This document shows, piece by piece, positions 54,424-63,640 of a stretch of 64,000 nucleotides of DNA (position 1 is the stretch's first letter; each line of letters begins with the position of its first letter). The notes beneath the pieces are model-generated. The model did no database searches. It saw only the letters and a program-made list of their open reading frames with translations, and had not been told where the DNA came from. Source of the stretch: CAVRQM01 sp963723455 (GTDB lineage: Bacteria > Pseudomonadota > Alphaproteobacteria > Acetobacterales > Acetobacteraceae); assembly GCA_963723455.1 (NCBI GenBank), contig CAVRQM010000004.1:186001-250000 (forward strand). The letters run 5' to 3'. The translations under genes were made by a program, and so were the position numbers.

Positions 54424-55461
54424 TCAGGCTCCGGGGCGGGCAACCCCGGGCAAACGCGGCGGTTGGCCCCCGGTTCGCGACGGCGGCGCGGCGGGCGAGG
54501 TCGCGCAGGCGATCAGGCTGCGCATGGCGGTCGCAAGGTGAAGATCGAGCGCCTGTTCGGCGGCGGCCACGTCGCGCTCGGCCAGCGCCCGCAGCACCGT
54601 CTCGTGCTCCTGCAACGCCACCATGTTGCGGGCGACCTCGTCGGTCTTGTCCCATTGATAGTGGTAGTGAAACACGAAGGCGATGATGTCGTAGAAGCTG
54701 TCGGCAAACCGGTTTTGCAGGCGCGCCACCAGGAAGCGGTGGAACTCGCGGTCCAATGTCGAGAACAGCAGTGGGTCGCGCGCATGCGCGCTGTGCGCCG
54801 CCCGATGCCGTTGCAGGAACGTGGCGACTTGCAGCCATGCCGGGTCATCGTCGCCGATGCGGCCGAATGTGCGGATGGCATCCATCTCGAACATCCGCCG
54901 CATCGCGGCCAGCTCCTCGGCGAAGGCGCGGTCGAACGCGCCAAGCCGCCAGCCGCCGCGAGCATCCTTGGCCACCACTCCGTAGCGCGAGAAGGCGATC
55001 AGAAACTCCCGCACGCTGACGGTGCTGACGCCGATGCGTCGCGCCAGTTCGGATTCGGCAATCCGCGCGCCCGGCGCCAGCTCGCCGCCCAGCGCCATCT
55101 CCATGAACCGCCGCTCGACAAGGTCCGCGCGGCTCTCGACCTCGCCCTCGGCATGATAGTCCGACGCGCGCGGGCGGCGCTGGACCAGGGCCGCCCGCCC
55201 GTCCTGCGCCACCACGCCGAGTTCGCCGAGGCGCTGCAGCGCCGCGCGCGCCGCGGTGCGGCTGACGCCGAAGCGCCGGGCGATCTGCGTTTCGGACGGC
55301 AGCGCCGAGCCGGTCGGGAGATCGCGCGCCACCTCGCGCAGCAGGGCGTTGGTGGTCCGCATCGACACCGTTCTCGGCCTGGGCACCGATGGCTCTCCGC
55401 CCGCGTTGTCGCGCGGGTTCACACGCATGGCCGGCGGCAGGGGCGGAACCAGCCGGCGCAT
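54424..55461 (-). CDS. GntR/FCD-type regulator with two winged-helix domains
   Basis: This protein of up to 345 residues has two GntR-type winged helices in tandem. The first is at about 35-95 (SALPSETQIARRFGVSRTAA) and the second at about 110-180 (IAESELARRIGVSTVSVREF). A helical FCD ligand-binding domain follows (FEMDAIRTFGR, LDREFHRFLVARLQNRF). Standard members have only one winged helix. It is the first gene of the second RND operon and probably its local repressor (inference). The start is uncertain: 55461, 55428 and 55362 are all in frame. Confidence 0.85.
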   Translation of the reverse strand: MRRLVPPLPPAMRVNPRDNAGGEPSVPRPRTVSMRTTNALLREVARDLPTGSALPSETQIARRFGVSRTAARAALQRLGELGVVAQDGRAALVQRRPRASDYHAEGEVESRADLVERRFMEMALGGELAPGARIAESELARRIGVSTVSVREFLIAFSRYGVVAKDARGGWRLGAFDRAFAEELAAMRRMFEMDAIRTFGRIGDDDPAWLQVATFLQRHRAAHSAHARDPLLFSTLDREFHRFLVARLQNRFADSFYDIIAFVFHYHYQWDKTDEVARNMVALQEHETVLRALAERDVAAAEQALDLHLATAMRSLIACATSPAAPPSRTGGQPPRLPGVARPGA

Positions 55462-55475
55462 GACATCAGCCGTCT

Positions 55476-55504
55476 CGTATAAATAAAACGCATCAGCCTC
55501 GCAA
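55476..55504 (-). promoter_or_regulatory. Candidate sigma-70 promoter for the GntR-RND operon
   Basis: On the minus strand TTGCGA (55504-55499) and TATACG (55481-55476) are spaced by 17 nt in a locally AT-rich patch. Transcription would start a few bases before the ATG at 55461, so either the message is nearly leaderless or a later start codon is used. Confidence 0.45.
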
Positions 55505-55566
55505 GCGAATGCAGGGCGAGGCCGCCGGGTTCAGGCGCCGCTCCGGCTCTGGGCCGGCGAGCGTCG

Positions 55567-55770
55567 TCAGGCCGCCAGCGCCCGCGCGCCGTAGCCCTCG
55601 CCGCGGATGGCGGCGGCCAGCCGATCGGCCGCCGCGTCGCTGTCCACCTCCACCCGGCCGGTCCGCAGGTCAACCCGCACCACGGCGCCGGGGTCGATCT
55701 GCCGAATCGCCGCGCTGACCGCGTGGGCGCAATGGTCGCAATCCATGCCTTCCACCTGAAAACTCTGCAT
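55567..55770 (-). CDS. Heavy-metal-associated (CopZ-like) copper chaperone
   Basis: This 67-residue protein consists of a single HMA domain with the metal-binding motif GMDCDHCAHAV (Cys pair at about residues 11 and 14). It resembles small copper chaperones that deliver Cu(I) to CopA. It is transcribed divergently from copA, with the CueR-type operator between them. GGAGG precedes the ATG. Confidence 0.88.
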   Translation of the reverse strand: MQSFQVEGMDCDHCAHAVSAAIRQIDPGAVVRVDLRTGRVEVDSDAAADRLAAAIRGEGYGARALAA

Positions 55771-55839
55771 GTCGGTCCTCCGTCGTGCCGGCGCATCCTG
55801 CTCGCTTCCAGTCAGGCAAGGTCAAGCGGCCGCCGGGCA

Positions 55840-55870
55840 TTGACCTTCCCATGGTGGGAAGCCCACCTGA
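55840..55870 (+). promoter_or_regulatory. CueR-type operator and promoter of copA
   Basis: TTGACC (-35, 55840-55845) is followed by a 19-nt spacer holding the perfect dyad CTTCCCATGGTGGGAAG (55845-55861), then ACCTGA at the -10 place. An over-long 19-nt spacer with a CTTCCC/GGGAAG dyad is the hallmark of MerR-family copper promoters. It is 26 nt upstream of the copA ATG, and cueR is in the same operon. Confidence 0.75.
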
Positions 55871-55895
55871 AGGTCGGACACAGGAAAGGTCCGGC

Positions 55896-58112
55896 ATGGA
55901 CCAACTCGTCATCGAACACGGGCAGACCTTCGCTTCGCAGGCGGCCGGCACGATCGACCTGGCGATCGCCGGAATGACCTGCGCCTCCTGCGTCGGCCGG
56001 GTCGAGCGCGCGTTGCTGCGTGCGCCCGGCGTGATCTCGGCCGAGGTCAACCTCGCGACCCAGCGGGCGCGGGTACTGGCCGGCGACGCCGACGCGGTCG
56101 GGCTGGTCGCGGCGGTGCGCCGGGCGGGCTACGACGCCACGCCGATCCAGGCGGCGGCCGGAGCGCCCGGTCCTGACCGGCCCGGCGTCTCGCGCGAAGG
56201 ATGGGCCGTGGCCCTGGCGCTTGCCCTCGCGCTGCCGCTGCTGGCGCCGATGCTGCTGATGCCGTTCGGGGTCGATGCCGTCCTGCCGGGCCTGGCGCAG
56301 CTGGCGCTCGCTTCGGTCGTGCAGTTCGGGTTCGGCGCGCGGTTCTATCGCGGCGCATGGACGGCGCTGCTGGCTAGGGCCGGCAGCATGGATACGCTGG
56401 TGGCGCTTGGCACCAGTGCGGCGTTCGGGTTGAGCCTGTGGGAGCTGGCGGCGGGCCGCGGCGGGCACCTGTATTTCGAGGCCTCGGCTTCGGTGATCGC
56501 GCTGGTGCGGTTGGGCAAGTGGCTGGAGGGCCGCGCCCGTCGGCAGGCCGGCGCGGCGATCCGCGCGCTGCAGGGCGTGCGGCCGGAGCGCGCCCGCGTG
56601 CGCCGATATGGCGTCGAGCGCGACATCGCCGCCGCCGACCTGCGGCCCGGCGACCTGCTGGTGATCCGCCCCGGCGAACGGATTGCTGCCGACAGCGTGG
56701 TGCGCGACGGCGAGGGCGATGTCGACGAGAGCCTGCTGACCGGCGAGAGCCTGCCGGTCGCCAAGCAGCCGGGCAGCCGCCTGGTCGGCGGCGCGCTGAA
56801 CGGCGCGACGCTGCTGCTGGCCGAGGTGACGGCGATCGGCGCCGAAAGCCAGCTCGCCCGCATGGTGCGGCTGGTCGAGGACGCGCAGGCCGCCAAGCCG
56901 CCGGTGCAGCGCCTGGTCGATCGGGTGAGCGCGGTATTCGTGCCGGTCGTGGCGGCGCTGGCGGCCGCGACATTCTTCGGATGGTGGGTTAGCGGCTCCG
57001 GTGTCGAGGCCGCGGTGGTCGATGCCGTGTCGGTGCTGGTCATCGCCTGCCCGTGCGCGCTGGGCCTGGCCACGCCGGCCGCGATCATGGTCGGTACCGG
57101 CGCCGCCGCCCGCCACGGCATCCTGATCCGCGACGCGGCGGCGCTGGAGCTGGCGCGCGCGATCCGCACCGTGGTGTTCGACAAGACCGGCACGCTGACC
57201 GAGGGCCGGCCGGAGCTGGTGGCGCTGCACCCCGCCCCGGGATTTCCTGCCGCGACGGCGCTTCGCCTGGCCGCCTCGCTGCAGGCGGGCAGCGAGCACC
57301 CGCTCGCCCGCGCCGTGCTGAGTTGCGTCCCGACGCAGGATCTGGCCGCGGCGCGCGGGGTGCGCGCGCTGCCGGGACGCGGGCTGGAGGGCGAGATCGA
57401 CGGCCACCGCCTGCTGCTGGGCAGCGCGCGGCTGATGGCCGAGGCCGGAGTGGACATCGCCCCGTTGCGGCGCGAGGCGGCCGCGCTGGCCGCGCAGGGA
57501 CGCACGACGTCGTACCTGGCCGAGCATGGCCGCCTGCTGGCGCTGCTCGGCTTCGGCGACCAGCCCAGGGCGGGCGCGGCGGCGGCTGTGGCGCGGCTGC
57601 GGGCCGAGGGGCTGGGTGTGGTGCTGCTGACCGGCGACAATCAGGCCGCGGCCGATGCCGCGGCCGGCCTGCTCGGGATCGATGAGGTGCACGCGGAGGC
57701 GCTGCCGGCCGACAAGGCGCGCATCGTCGCGGCCCTGCGCGGCGCGGGCGCGGTGGCCATGGTGGGCGACGGCGTGAACGATGCCGCAGCCCTGGCCGCG
57801 GCCGACCTGGGGCTGGCGATGGCGACCGGCGCCGATGTGGCGGCCGCGGCCGCGGGCATTACGCTGATGCGCGGCGACCCGATGCTGGTGCCGGCGGCGC
57901 TGGACATCGCGCGACGCACAGACCGGCGGATCAGGCAGGGCCTGGCCTGGGCCTTTGCCTACAATCTGATCGGCATCCCGCTCGCCGCCGCCGGCGTGCT
58001 CAGCCCGGTGCTGGCGGGCGCGGCGATGGCGCTGTCCAGCGTCAGCGTGGTCGGCAGCGCGCTGCTGCTGCGGCGCTGGCGTCCGGCCGCTGCTCCGGGA
58101 GGCGACGCGTGA
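55896..58112 (+). CDS. copA: Copper-exporting P1B-type ATPase
   Basis: This 738-residue Cu(I) efflux pump has one N-terminal HMA domain (GMTCASC, Cys29 and Cys32), then eight expected membrane helices. The transmembrane CPC motif is in IACPCALGLATP (about 386-388). DKTGTLTEG carries the phosphorylated Asp (about 429), SEHPLARA is the nucleotide-binding HP motif, and GDGVNDAAAL is the hinge. The start at 55896 follows AGGAAAGG. It overlaps cueR (GTGA). Confidence 0.96.
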   Translation: MDQLVIEHGQTFASQAAGTIDLAIAGMTCASCVGRVERALLRAPGVISAEVNLATQRARVLAGDADAVGLVAAVRRAGYDATPIQAAAGAPGPDRPGVSREGWAVALALALALPLLAPMLLMPFGVDAVLPGLAQLALASVVQFGFGARFYRGAWTALLARAGSMDTLVALGTSAAFGLSLWELAAGRGGHLYFEASASVIALVRLGKWLEGRARRQAGAAIRALQGVRPERARVRRYGVERDIAAADLRPGDLLVIRPGERIAADSVVRDGEGDVDESLLTGESLPVAKQPGSRLVGGALNGATLLLAEVTAIGAESQLARMVRLVEDAQAAKPPVQRLVDRVSAVFVPVVAALAAATFFGWWVSGSGVEAAVVDAVSVLVIACPCALGLATPAAIMVGTGAAARHGILIRDAAALELARAIRTVVFDKTGTLTEGRPELVALHPAPGFPAATALRLAASLQAGSEHPLARAVLSCVPTQDLAAARGVRALPGRGLEGEIDGHRLLLGSARLMAEAGVDIAPLRREAAALAAQGRTTSYLAEHGRLLALLGFGDQPRAGAAAAVARLRAEGLGVVLLTGDNQAAADAAAGLLGIDEVHAEALPADKARIVAALRGAGAVAMVGDGVNDAAALAAADLGLAMATGADVAAAAAGITLMRGDPMLVPAALDIARRTDRRIRQGLAWAFAYNLIGIPLAAAGVLSPVLAGAAMALSSVSVVGSALLLRRWRPAAAPGGDA

Positions 58113-58564
58113 CCATCGGCGAGGCGGCAAGCGCGTCCGGCGTGTCGGCCAAGATGATCCGCTACTACGAAAGCGTCGGATTGCTGGCCGCCGCCGGGCG
58201 CAGCGCCGCCGGCTACCGCCAGTATGGCGAGGCCGACCTGCACACGCTGCGGTTCTTGCGTCGGGCGCGCGACCTCGGCTTCTCGATGGCCGGGATGCGC
58301 GACCTGCTGGCGCTGTGGCGCGACACCGGCCGGGCCAGCGCCGACGTGAAGCGGCTGGCGCTGGCGCATGTCGCGGCCCTGGACGCCAAGGCGGCCGAGA
58401 TCCAGGCAATGAGCCGCACGCTGCGCGCCCTGGCGCAGGCGTGCGGCGGCGACCACCGGCCCGACTGCCCGATCATCGACGAGCTGGCGGACGGCACGGC
58501 CGGCCGGGCGCCGGCGGCCAGGTCCGGCCCGCGCCCGCACATGCGGCCTGGGCGGCTGGCATGA
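58109..58564 (+). CDS. cueR: Copper-responsive MerR-family regulator CueR
   Basis: This 151-residue MerR-family activator has an N-terminal winged helix (TIGEAASASGVSAKMIRYYE), a dimerisation helix and the Cu(I)-binding loop ACGGDHRPDCPII. The two cysteines fall at residues 112 and 120, exactly where E. coli CueR has them. The GTG start overlaps the copA stop. The C-terminal tail beyond about 130 is basic and Pro-rich, longer than usual. It should act on the dyad at 55845. Confidence 0.94.
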   Translation: MTIGEAASASGVSAKMIRYYESVGLLAAAGRSAAGYRQYGEADLHTLRFLRRARDLGFSMAGMRDLLALWRDTGRASADVKRLALAHVAALDAKAAEIQAMSRTLRALAQACGGDHRPDCPIIDELADGTAGRAPAARSGPRPHMRPGRLA

Positions 58565-59295
58565 TCCCGAGCTGGCTGCACGACCTGTCGATCGCCTATC
58601 TGCTGCTGGGCGCCGCCTGCGCCGTGGCGATCGGCGCCGATGTCGCCCGCCATCCGCAGCACATGTGGATCATGAACCTGGTCTGGCCGACCACCGCGCT
58701 GTTCGGCACCGTCTGGGTCGCCTGGCAGTATTTCGCCTATGGCCGGCTGGCGACGCACGAGGCGACGCACGCCGCCAAGCAGCGGCATGGGAAGCCGCAG
58801 GGCAAGCGCCAGACGCCGTTCCCGATCATGGTCGCCAACGGCGCCCTGCATTGCGGCAGCGGCTGCACACTGGGCGACATCGCCGCCGAATGGCTGGTGT
58901 TCGCCATCCCGGCGATTGCGGTATGGTTCGGCTATGGAAGCCTGTTCGGCGAGAGGATGTTCGCGGTCTGGATCGTGGACTTCATATTCGCGTACGTGTT
59001 CGGCATCTTCTTCCAGTATTTCTCCATCGCGCCGATGCGCGGGCTGTCGCCCGGCGCGGGCCTGATCGCCGCCATCAAGGCCGACACGCTGTCGCTGACC
59101 GCCTGGCAGGTCGGGATGTATGGGTTCATGGCGTTCGCCAGCCTCTATGTCTTCCGCACGGTCCTGGGCGCGCCGCTGCGCACCGACATGGTCGAGTTCT
59201 GGTTTATGATGCAGCTCGCCATGATCGTCGGCTTCCTGACCGCCTATCCGGTCAACTGGTGGCTGCTGCGCGCCGGCATCAAGGAGCCGATGTAG
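58561..59295 (+). CDS. DUF4396 membrane protein in the copper operon
   Basis: This 244-residue protein has about six membrane helices and matches DUF4396. A conserved-looking ALHCGSGCTLGD segment (His97, Cys98, Cys102) is followed by more membrane helices. Together with His-rich loops (THEATH, residues 65-70) it could bind a metal. The ATG overlaps the cueR stop (ATGA), so it is cotranslated with the copper genes. A role in copper handling is inferred from context and these residues. Confidence 0.85.
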   Translation: MIPSWLHDLSIAYLLLGAACAVAIGADVARHPQHMWIMNLVWPTTALFGTVWVAWQYFAYGRLATHEATHAAKQRHGKPQGKRQTPFPIMVANGALHCGSGCTLGDIAAEWLVFAIPAIAVWFGYGSLFGERMFAVWIVDFIFAYVFGIFFQYFSIAPMRGLSPGAGLIAAIKADTLSLTAWQVGMYGFMAFASLYVFRTVLGAPLRTDMVEFWFMMQLAMIVGFLTAYPVNWWLLRAGIKEPM

Positions 59296-59357
59296 CGTTC
59301 GCACCAGAGCGTCGCAGCCCAGGAGGCCCGGCCAGAGGGCGGCCGGACGACGAAGGC

Positions 59358-59372
59358 TTGCGCGTCGCGCAA
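59358..59372. promoter_or_regulatory. 15-bp perfect palindrome upstream of livH
   Basis: TTGCGCGTCGCGCAA is a perfect dyad with one central base, centred about 72 nt before the livH start in the 141-nt gap between the DUF4396 gene and livH. Its size fits a regulator-binding site. The regulator is unknown. Confidence 0.35.
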
Positions 59373-59436
59373 CCCCGTGCTTCACGCATCACAGGGCAGT
59401 GAAGCCGTCCCGGCCTGTCGCCCTGGAGAATGCGCG

Positions 59437-60347
<911 letters not shown>

Positions 60348-60351
<4 letters not shown>

Positions 60352-60398
60352 GCGCCGCCCCAGCATGAGCGCCACCTCTGCATGAGTGCCAGCAACAT
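60348..60398 (+). repeat. 17-bp x3 tandem array forming a stop-start ladder before livM
   Basis: Units begin at 60348, 60365 and 60382, each opening ATGAGYGCC. The livH TGA overlaps the first ATG as ATGA. From 60348 and 60365 a six-codon frame (MSAAPA, MSATSA) runs to a TGA that overlaps the next ATG. The third ATG starts livM. Confidence 0.85.
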
Positions 60399-61768
60399 CG
60401 CCCATAGCGGCATCGACGCCGAGGGCGCCAAGGCCCTGTACCGCGACCAGCCCCCCGAACTCCGGGCCGGCCGCCCGCAGCCCGGTCCGGATCGCCCTGC
60501 GCGACGCCTTCCTCTCCGCCCTGGTCGCACTCGGGCTGTTCGCCATCCTGCTGGGGCTGCGCCTGCACATCAACGACAATGCGCAGCTGGTGCTGATCAC
60601 CCGCCCGGTGCTGCTGGCGGCGGTGGTGGGCGCGGTGTTCGCCGGCCGGTTCTGCTGGCTGCTGTGGCGCGCCGGCCGCGCGGCGGCACCACCGCGCGCC
60701 GCCGCGCGGCCGGCACGGCTTCTGGCCGAGGCGCTGACCCGGGCCGCGCGCTGGGTGGCGCCGCTGGTGCTGGTGCTGGCGTTGGCGCTGCCGCTCTATG
60801 CCGGCCGCTATTACCTGGATCTCGGCATCCTGATCCTGACCTACGTGATGCTGGGCTGGGGGCTGAACATCGTGGTCGGTCTGGCCGGCCTGCTCGACCT
60901 CGGCTACGTCGCGTTCTATGCGGTCGGTGCCTATACCTTCGCGCTGTTCGCGACCAAGTTCGGCCTGGGCTTCTGGAGCTGCCTGCCGCTGGCCGGCCTG
61001 TTCGCCGGCTGCTGGGGGATGCTGCTGGGATTTCCCGTGCTGCGGTTGCGCGGCGACTACCTGGCCATCGTCACGCTGGCGTTCGGCGAGATCATCCGCA
61101 TCGTGCTGCTGAACTGGACGCAGCTCACCGGCGGCCCGAACGGCATCACCGGCATCCCGCGTCCGACCCTGTTCGGCCTGACCTTCCCGGCCGGCAACGG
61201 CCCGGGCACCTTCGCCGGCTATTTCGGCCTGCCGCGTTCGATCACCTACCGCTTCGTATTCCTGTACTACATCATCCTGGCACTCGCGCTGCTGACCAAC
61301 TGGGTGTCGCTGCGGCTGCGGCGCCTGCCGCTGGGCCGCGCGTGGGAGGCGCTGCGCGAGGACGAGATCGCCTGCCGGGCGCTCGGCATCAACGTCACGG
61401 TGACAAAACTGACCGCGTTCGCCATCGGCGCCACTTTCGGCGGTTTCGCCGGCGCGTTCTTCGCCACGCGCGAGGCGTTCATCAGCCCCGACAGCTTCAC
61501 CTTCATCGAAAGCGCCACGGTGCTGGCCATCGTGGTCCTGGGCGGGCTGGGCAGCCAGCTCGGCGTCGCGCTCGCCGCCCTGGTAATGATCGGCGGCACC
61601 GAGCTGCTGCGCGATTTCGCCCAGTATCGCATGCTGGCCTTCGGGATCGCCCTGGTGCTGATGATGATCCTGCGCCCGCGCGGGCTGATTTCCGGGCGCA
61701 CGCCCTCGGTGGCTCTGGCCGGACGCCGCGAGATCTCGGCCGAGCTGGTGGCGCAGGGCCGCGGATGA
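60382..61768 (+). CDS. livM: Branched-chain amino acid ABC transporter permease LivM, N-terminal frame break
   Basis: This LivM-type permease would be about 461 residues. The first 23-25 codons (MSASNIAHSGIDAEGAKALY, GC3-rich) are in one frame. The transmembrane part from VRIALRDAFLSALVALGL on is in another. The frames join cleanly if one C is removed from the C6 run at 60451-60456. LNIVVGLAGLLDLGYVAFYAVGAY and FREDE-like REDEIACRALGI are LivM signatures. In the uninterrupted frame a GTG at 60386 could start the protein with an unnatural N-terminus. Stop overlaps livG (ATGA). Confidence 0.87.
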
Positions 61769-62616
61769 GCGGCGCTGCCGGCGGCGACGGCGTGCTGCTG
61801 CAGGTCGATGCGCTGACCATGCGGTTCGGCGGCCTGACTGCGGTCAGCGGGCTGTCCTTCGCCGCCCGCCGGGGCGAGATCACCGCGGTCATCGGCCCTA
61901 ACGGCGCCGGCAAGACCACGGTGTTCAACTGCATCACCGGATTCTACCGCCCGACCTCCGGCCAGCTGCGGCTGTGCGAGCCGGGGCGTGCGCCGGTGGC
62001 GCTGGAGCGGCTGCCCGGTCACGCCATCGCCCGGCGCGCCCGGGTCGCGCGCACCTTCCAGAACATCCGCCTGTTCGCCGGCATGACCGCGCTGGAGAAC
62101 CTGCTGGTGGCACAGCACAACGCACTGATGCCGAACGTGGCGCGCGGCGTGCTGGCGGTGTTCGGCCTCGGCGACTACCGCGCCCGCGAGCGGGCCGCCA
62201 TCGAGCGGGCGCGCGGCTGGCTGGCCGCCACCGACCTGCTGGCGCGCGCCGACGACCCGGCCGGCGCGCTGCCGTACGGAGCGCAGCGCCGGCTGGAGAT
62301 CGCGCGCGCCATGTGCATCGACCCGCTGCTGCTCTGCCTGGACGAGCCGGCGGCCGGGCTGAACCCGCGCGAAAGCGACGAACTCGCCTCGCTGCTGCTG
62401 CGCATCAAGGATGGCGGCTGCTCGATCCTGCTGATCGAGCACGACATGGGCGTGGTCATGCGGATCAGCGATCACGTCGTGGTACTGGATCACGGCCAGA
62501 AGATCTCCGACGGCAGCCCGCTGCATGTGCGCGAGGATCCGGCGGTGATCGCCGCCTATCTGGGCACCGGCGACGATGACGAGGACGCCGCCGCGCCCGA
62601 GGCCGCCGCGGCGTGA
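61765..62616 (+). CDS. livG: Branched-chain amino acid ABC transporter ATP-binding protein LivG
   Basis: This 283-residue ATPase has Walker A GPNGAGKTT, the LivG insertion after it, RTFQNIRLFAGMT as Q-loop, Walker B LLCLDEPAAGLNPRE and H-loop LIEHDMGVVM. The signature is relaxed to LPYGAQRRLEIARAM, which is common in LivG. The stop overlaps the GTG of livF. Confidence 0.95.
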   Translation: MSGAAGGDGVLLQVDALTMRFGGLTAVSGLSFAARRGEITAVIGPNGAGKTTVFNCITGFYRPTSGQLRLCEPGRAPVALERLPGHAIARRARVARTFQNIRLFAGMTALENLLVAQHNALMPNVARGVLAVFGLGDYRARERAAIERARGWLAATDLLARADDPAGALPYGAQRRLEIARAMCIDPLLLCLDEPAAGLNPRESDELASLLLRIKDGGCSILLIEHDMGVVMRISDHVVVLDHGQKISDGSPLHVREDPAVIAAYLGTGDDDEDAAAPEAAAA

Positions 62617-63332
62617 GCGCGCTGCTGAGCCTGTCCGGCGTGACCGCGTTCTATGGCGCGATCCAGGCGCTGAAGGGCGTCGATCTGGAGGTGCAGCCGG
62701 GCGAAATTGTCACCCTGATCGGCGCCAACGGGGCCGGCAAGTCCACGCTGATGATGACCATCTGCGGCAGCCCGCGCGCCCGCGACGGCCAGATCGTGCA
62801 TGAGGGCGAGGACATCACCCGCCTGCCCACGCACGCGATCATGCGCCGCGCCATCGCCCAGTCGCCGGAAGGGCGGCGGGTGTTCCCGCGCATGACGGTG
62901 CGGGAGAACCTGGTGCTGGGCGGCCACGCCCGCTCGCCAGCCGAGCAGGCCGACACGATGGACCAGATGTTCGCCCTGTTCCCCCGCCTGCGCGAGCGCG
63001 AGGCCCAGCGCGGCGGCACGCTGTCCGGCGGCGAGCAGCAGATGCTGGCGATTGCCCGCGCGCTGATGAGCCGGCCGCGCCTGCTGCTGCTGGACGAGCC
63101 CTCGCTCGGTTTGGCGCCGCTGGTGGTGCGCGCGATTTTCTCCGCCATCCGCGAGCTGAACCGCGCCACCGGGCTGACCGTGCTGCTGGTGGAGCAGAAC
63201 GCATTCCAGGCGCTCCGTCTTGCGCATCGCGGCTACGTGCTGGTCAACGGCGCGATCACGATGGCCGGGTCAGGCGCGGATCTGCTGGCCCGGCCGGAGA
63301 TCAGGGCGGCCTATCTGGAGGGGGGGCATTAG
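62613..63332 (+). CDS. livF: Branched-chain amino acid ABC transporter ATP-binding protein LivF
   Basis: This 239-residue ATPase has Walker A GANGAGKST, Q-loop AQSPEGRRVFPRMTV (typical LivF), signature LSGGEQQMLAIARAL, Walker B LLLLDEPSLGLAP and H-loop LLVEQNAFQAL. The GTG start overlaps the livG stop. It closes the livHMGF operon. The message ends near a short GGGGC/GCCCC hairpin around the stop codon with no T-run. Confidence 0.95.
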   Translation: MSALLSLSGVTAFYGAIQALKGVDLEVQPGEIVTLIGANGAGKSTLMMTICGSPRARDGQIVHEGEDITRLPTHAIMRRAIAQSPEGRRVFPRMTVRENLVLGGHARSPAEQADTMDQMFALFPRLREREAQRGGTLSGGEQQMLAIARALMSRPRLLLLDEPSLGLAPLVVRAIFSAIRELNRATGLTVLLVEQNAFQALRLAHRGYVLVNGAITMAGSGADLLARPEIRAAYLEGGH

Positions 63333-63640
63333 GCCCCGAGCCTGAGCTGCTTCAGTCTGATTTCAGGGCTTCTTCCGACACGCCGAAAGCCTGGCCGAAA
63401 AGCTGAGTAGACCTCGATCCTGCAGTACACGTCCCGCAACAAACCGGGCGGCATAATGAACCGGCAGCAAGATCGCTCGTTTCGATTTCGGCGCACAACT
63501 TAGGGCTTTCGCGATAACCCCGAGCTTGGGGGAACGCAATAGCCGCCTAGGTTGCGGCAATCGGAACGCAAATGTCTGTCGCCCAGAAAGCGCGCACCGG
63601 ACGGCTGCTGGCACTTGGCTCGTGACGCAAAGGCTGGTTC
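63333..63640. other. 308-nt gene-free stretch, lower GC
   Basis: No gene, tRNA or convincing regulatory site was found. Base composition is visibly less GC-rich than the rest of the window. A 93-codon minus-strand frame here (63363-63644) has no family resemblance and poor codon bias. Confidence 0.6.

Noticed and set aside
55812..58409. 865-codon minus-strand open frame opposite copA
   Set aside because: Shadow frame; copA has all P-type ATPase motifs on the plus strand.
60386..61768. GTG 60386 as the native livM start
   Set aside because: The first codons in that frame have non-biased third positions, while the ATG 60382 frame is GC3-rich, so a frame break is the better reading.
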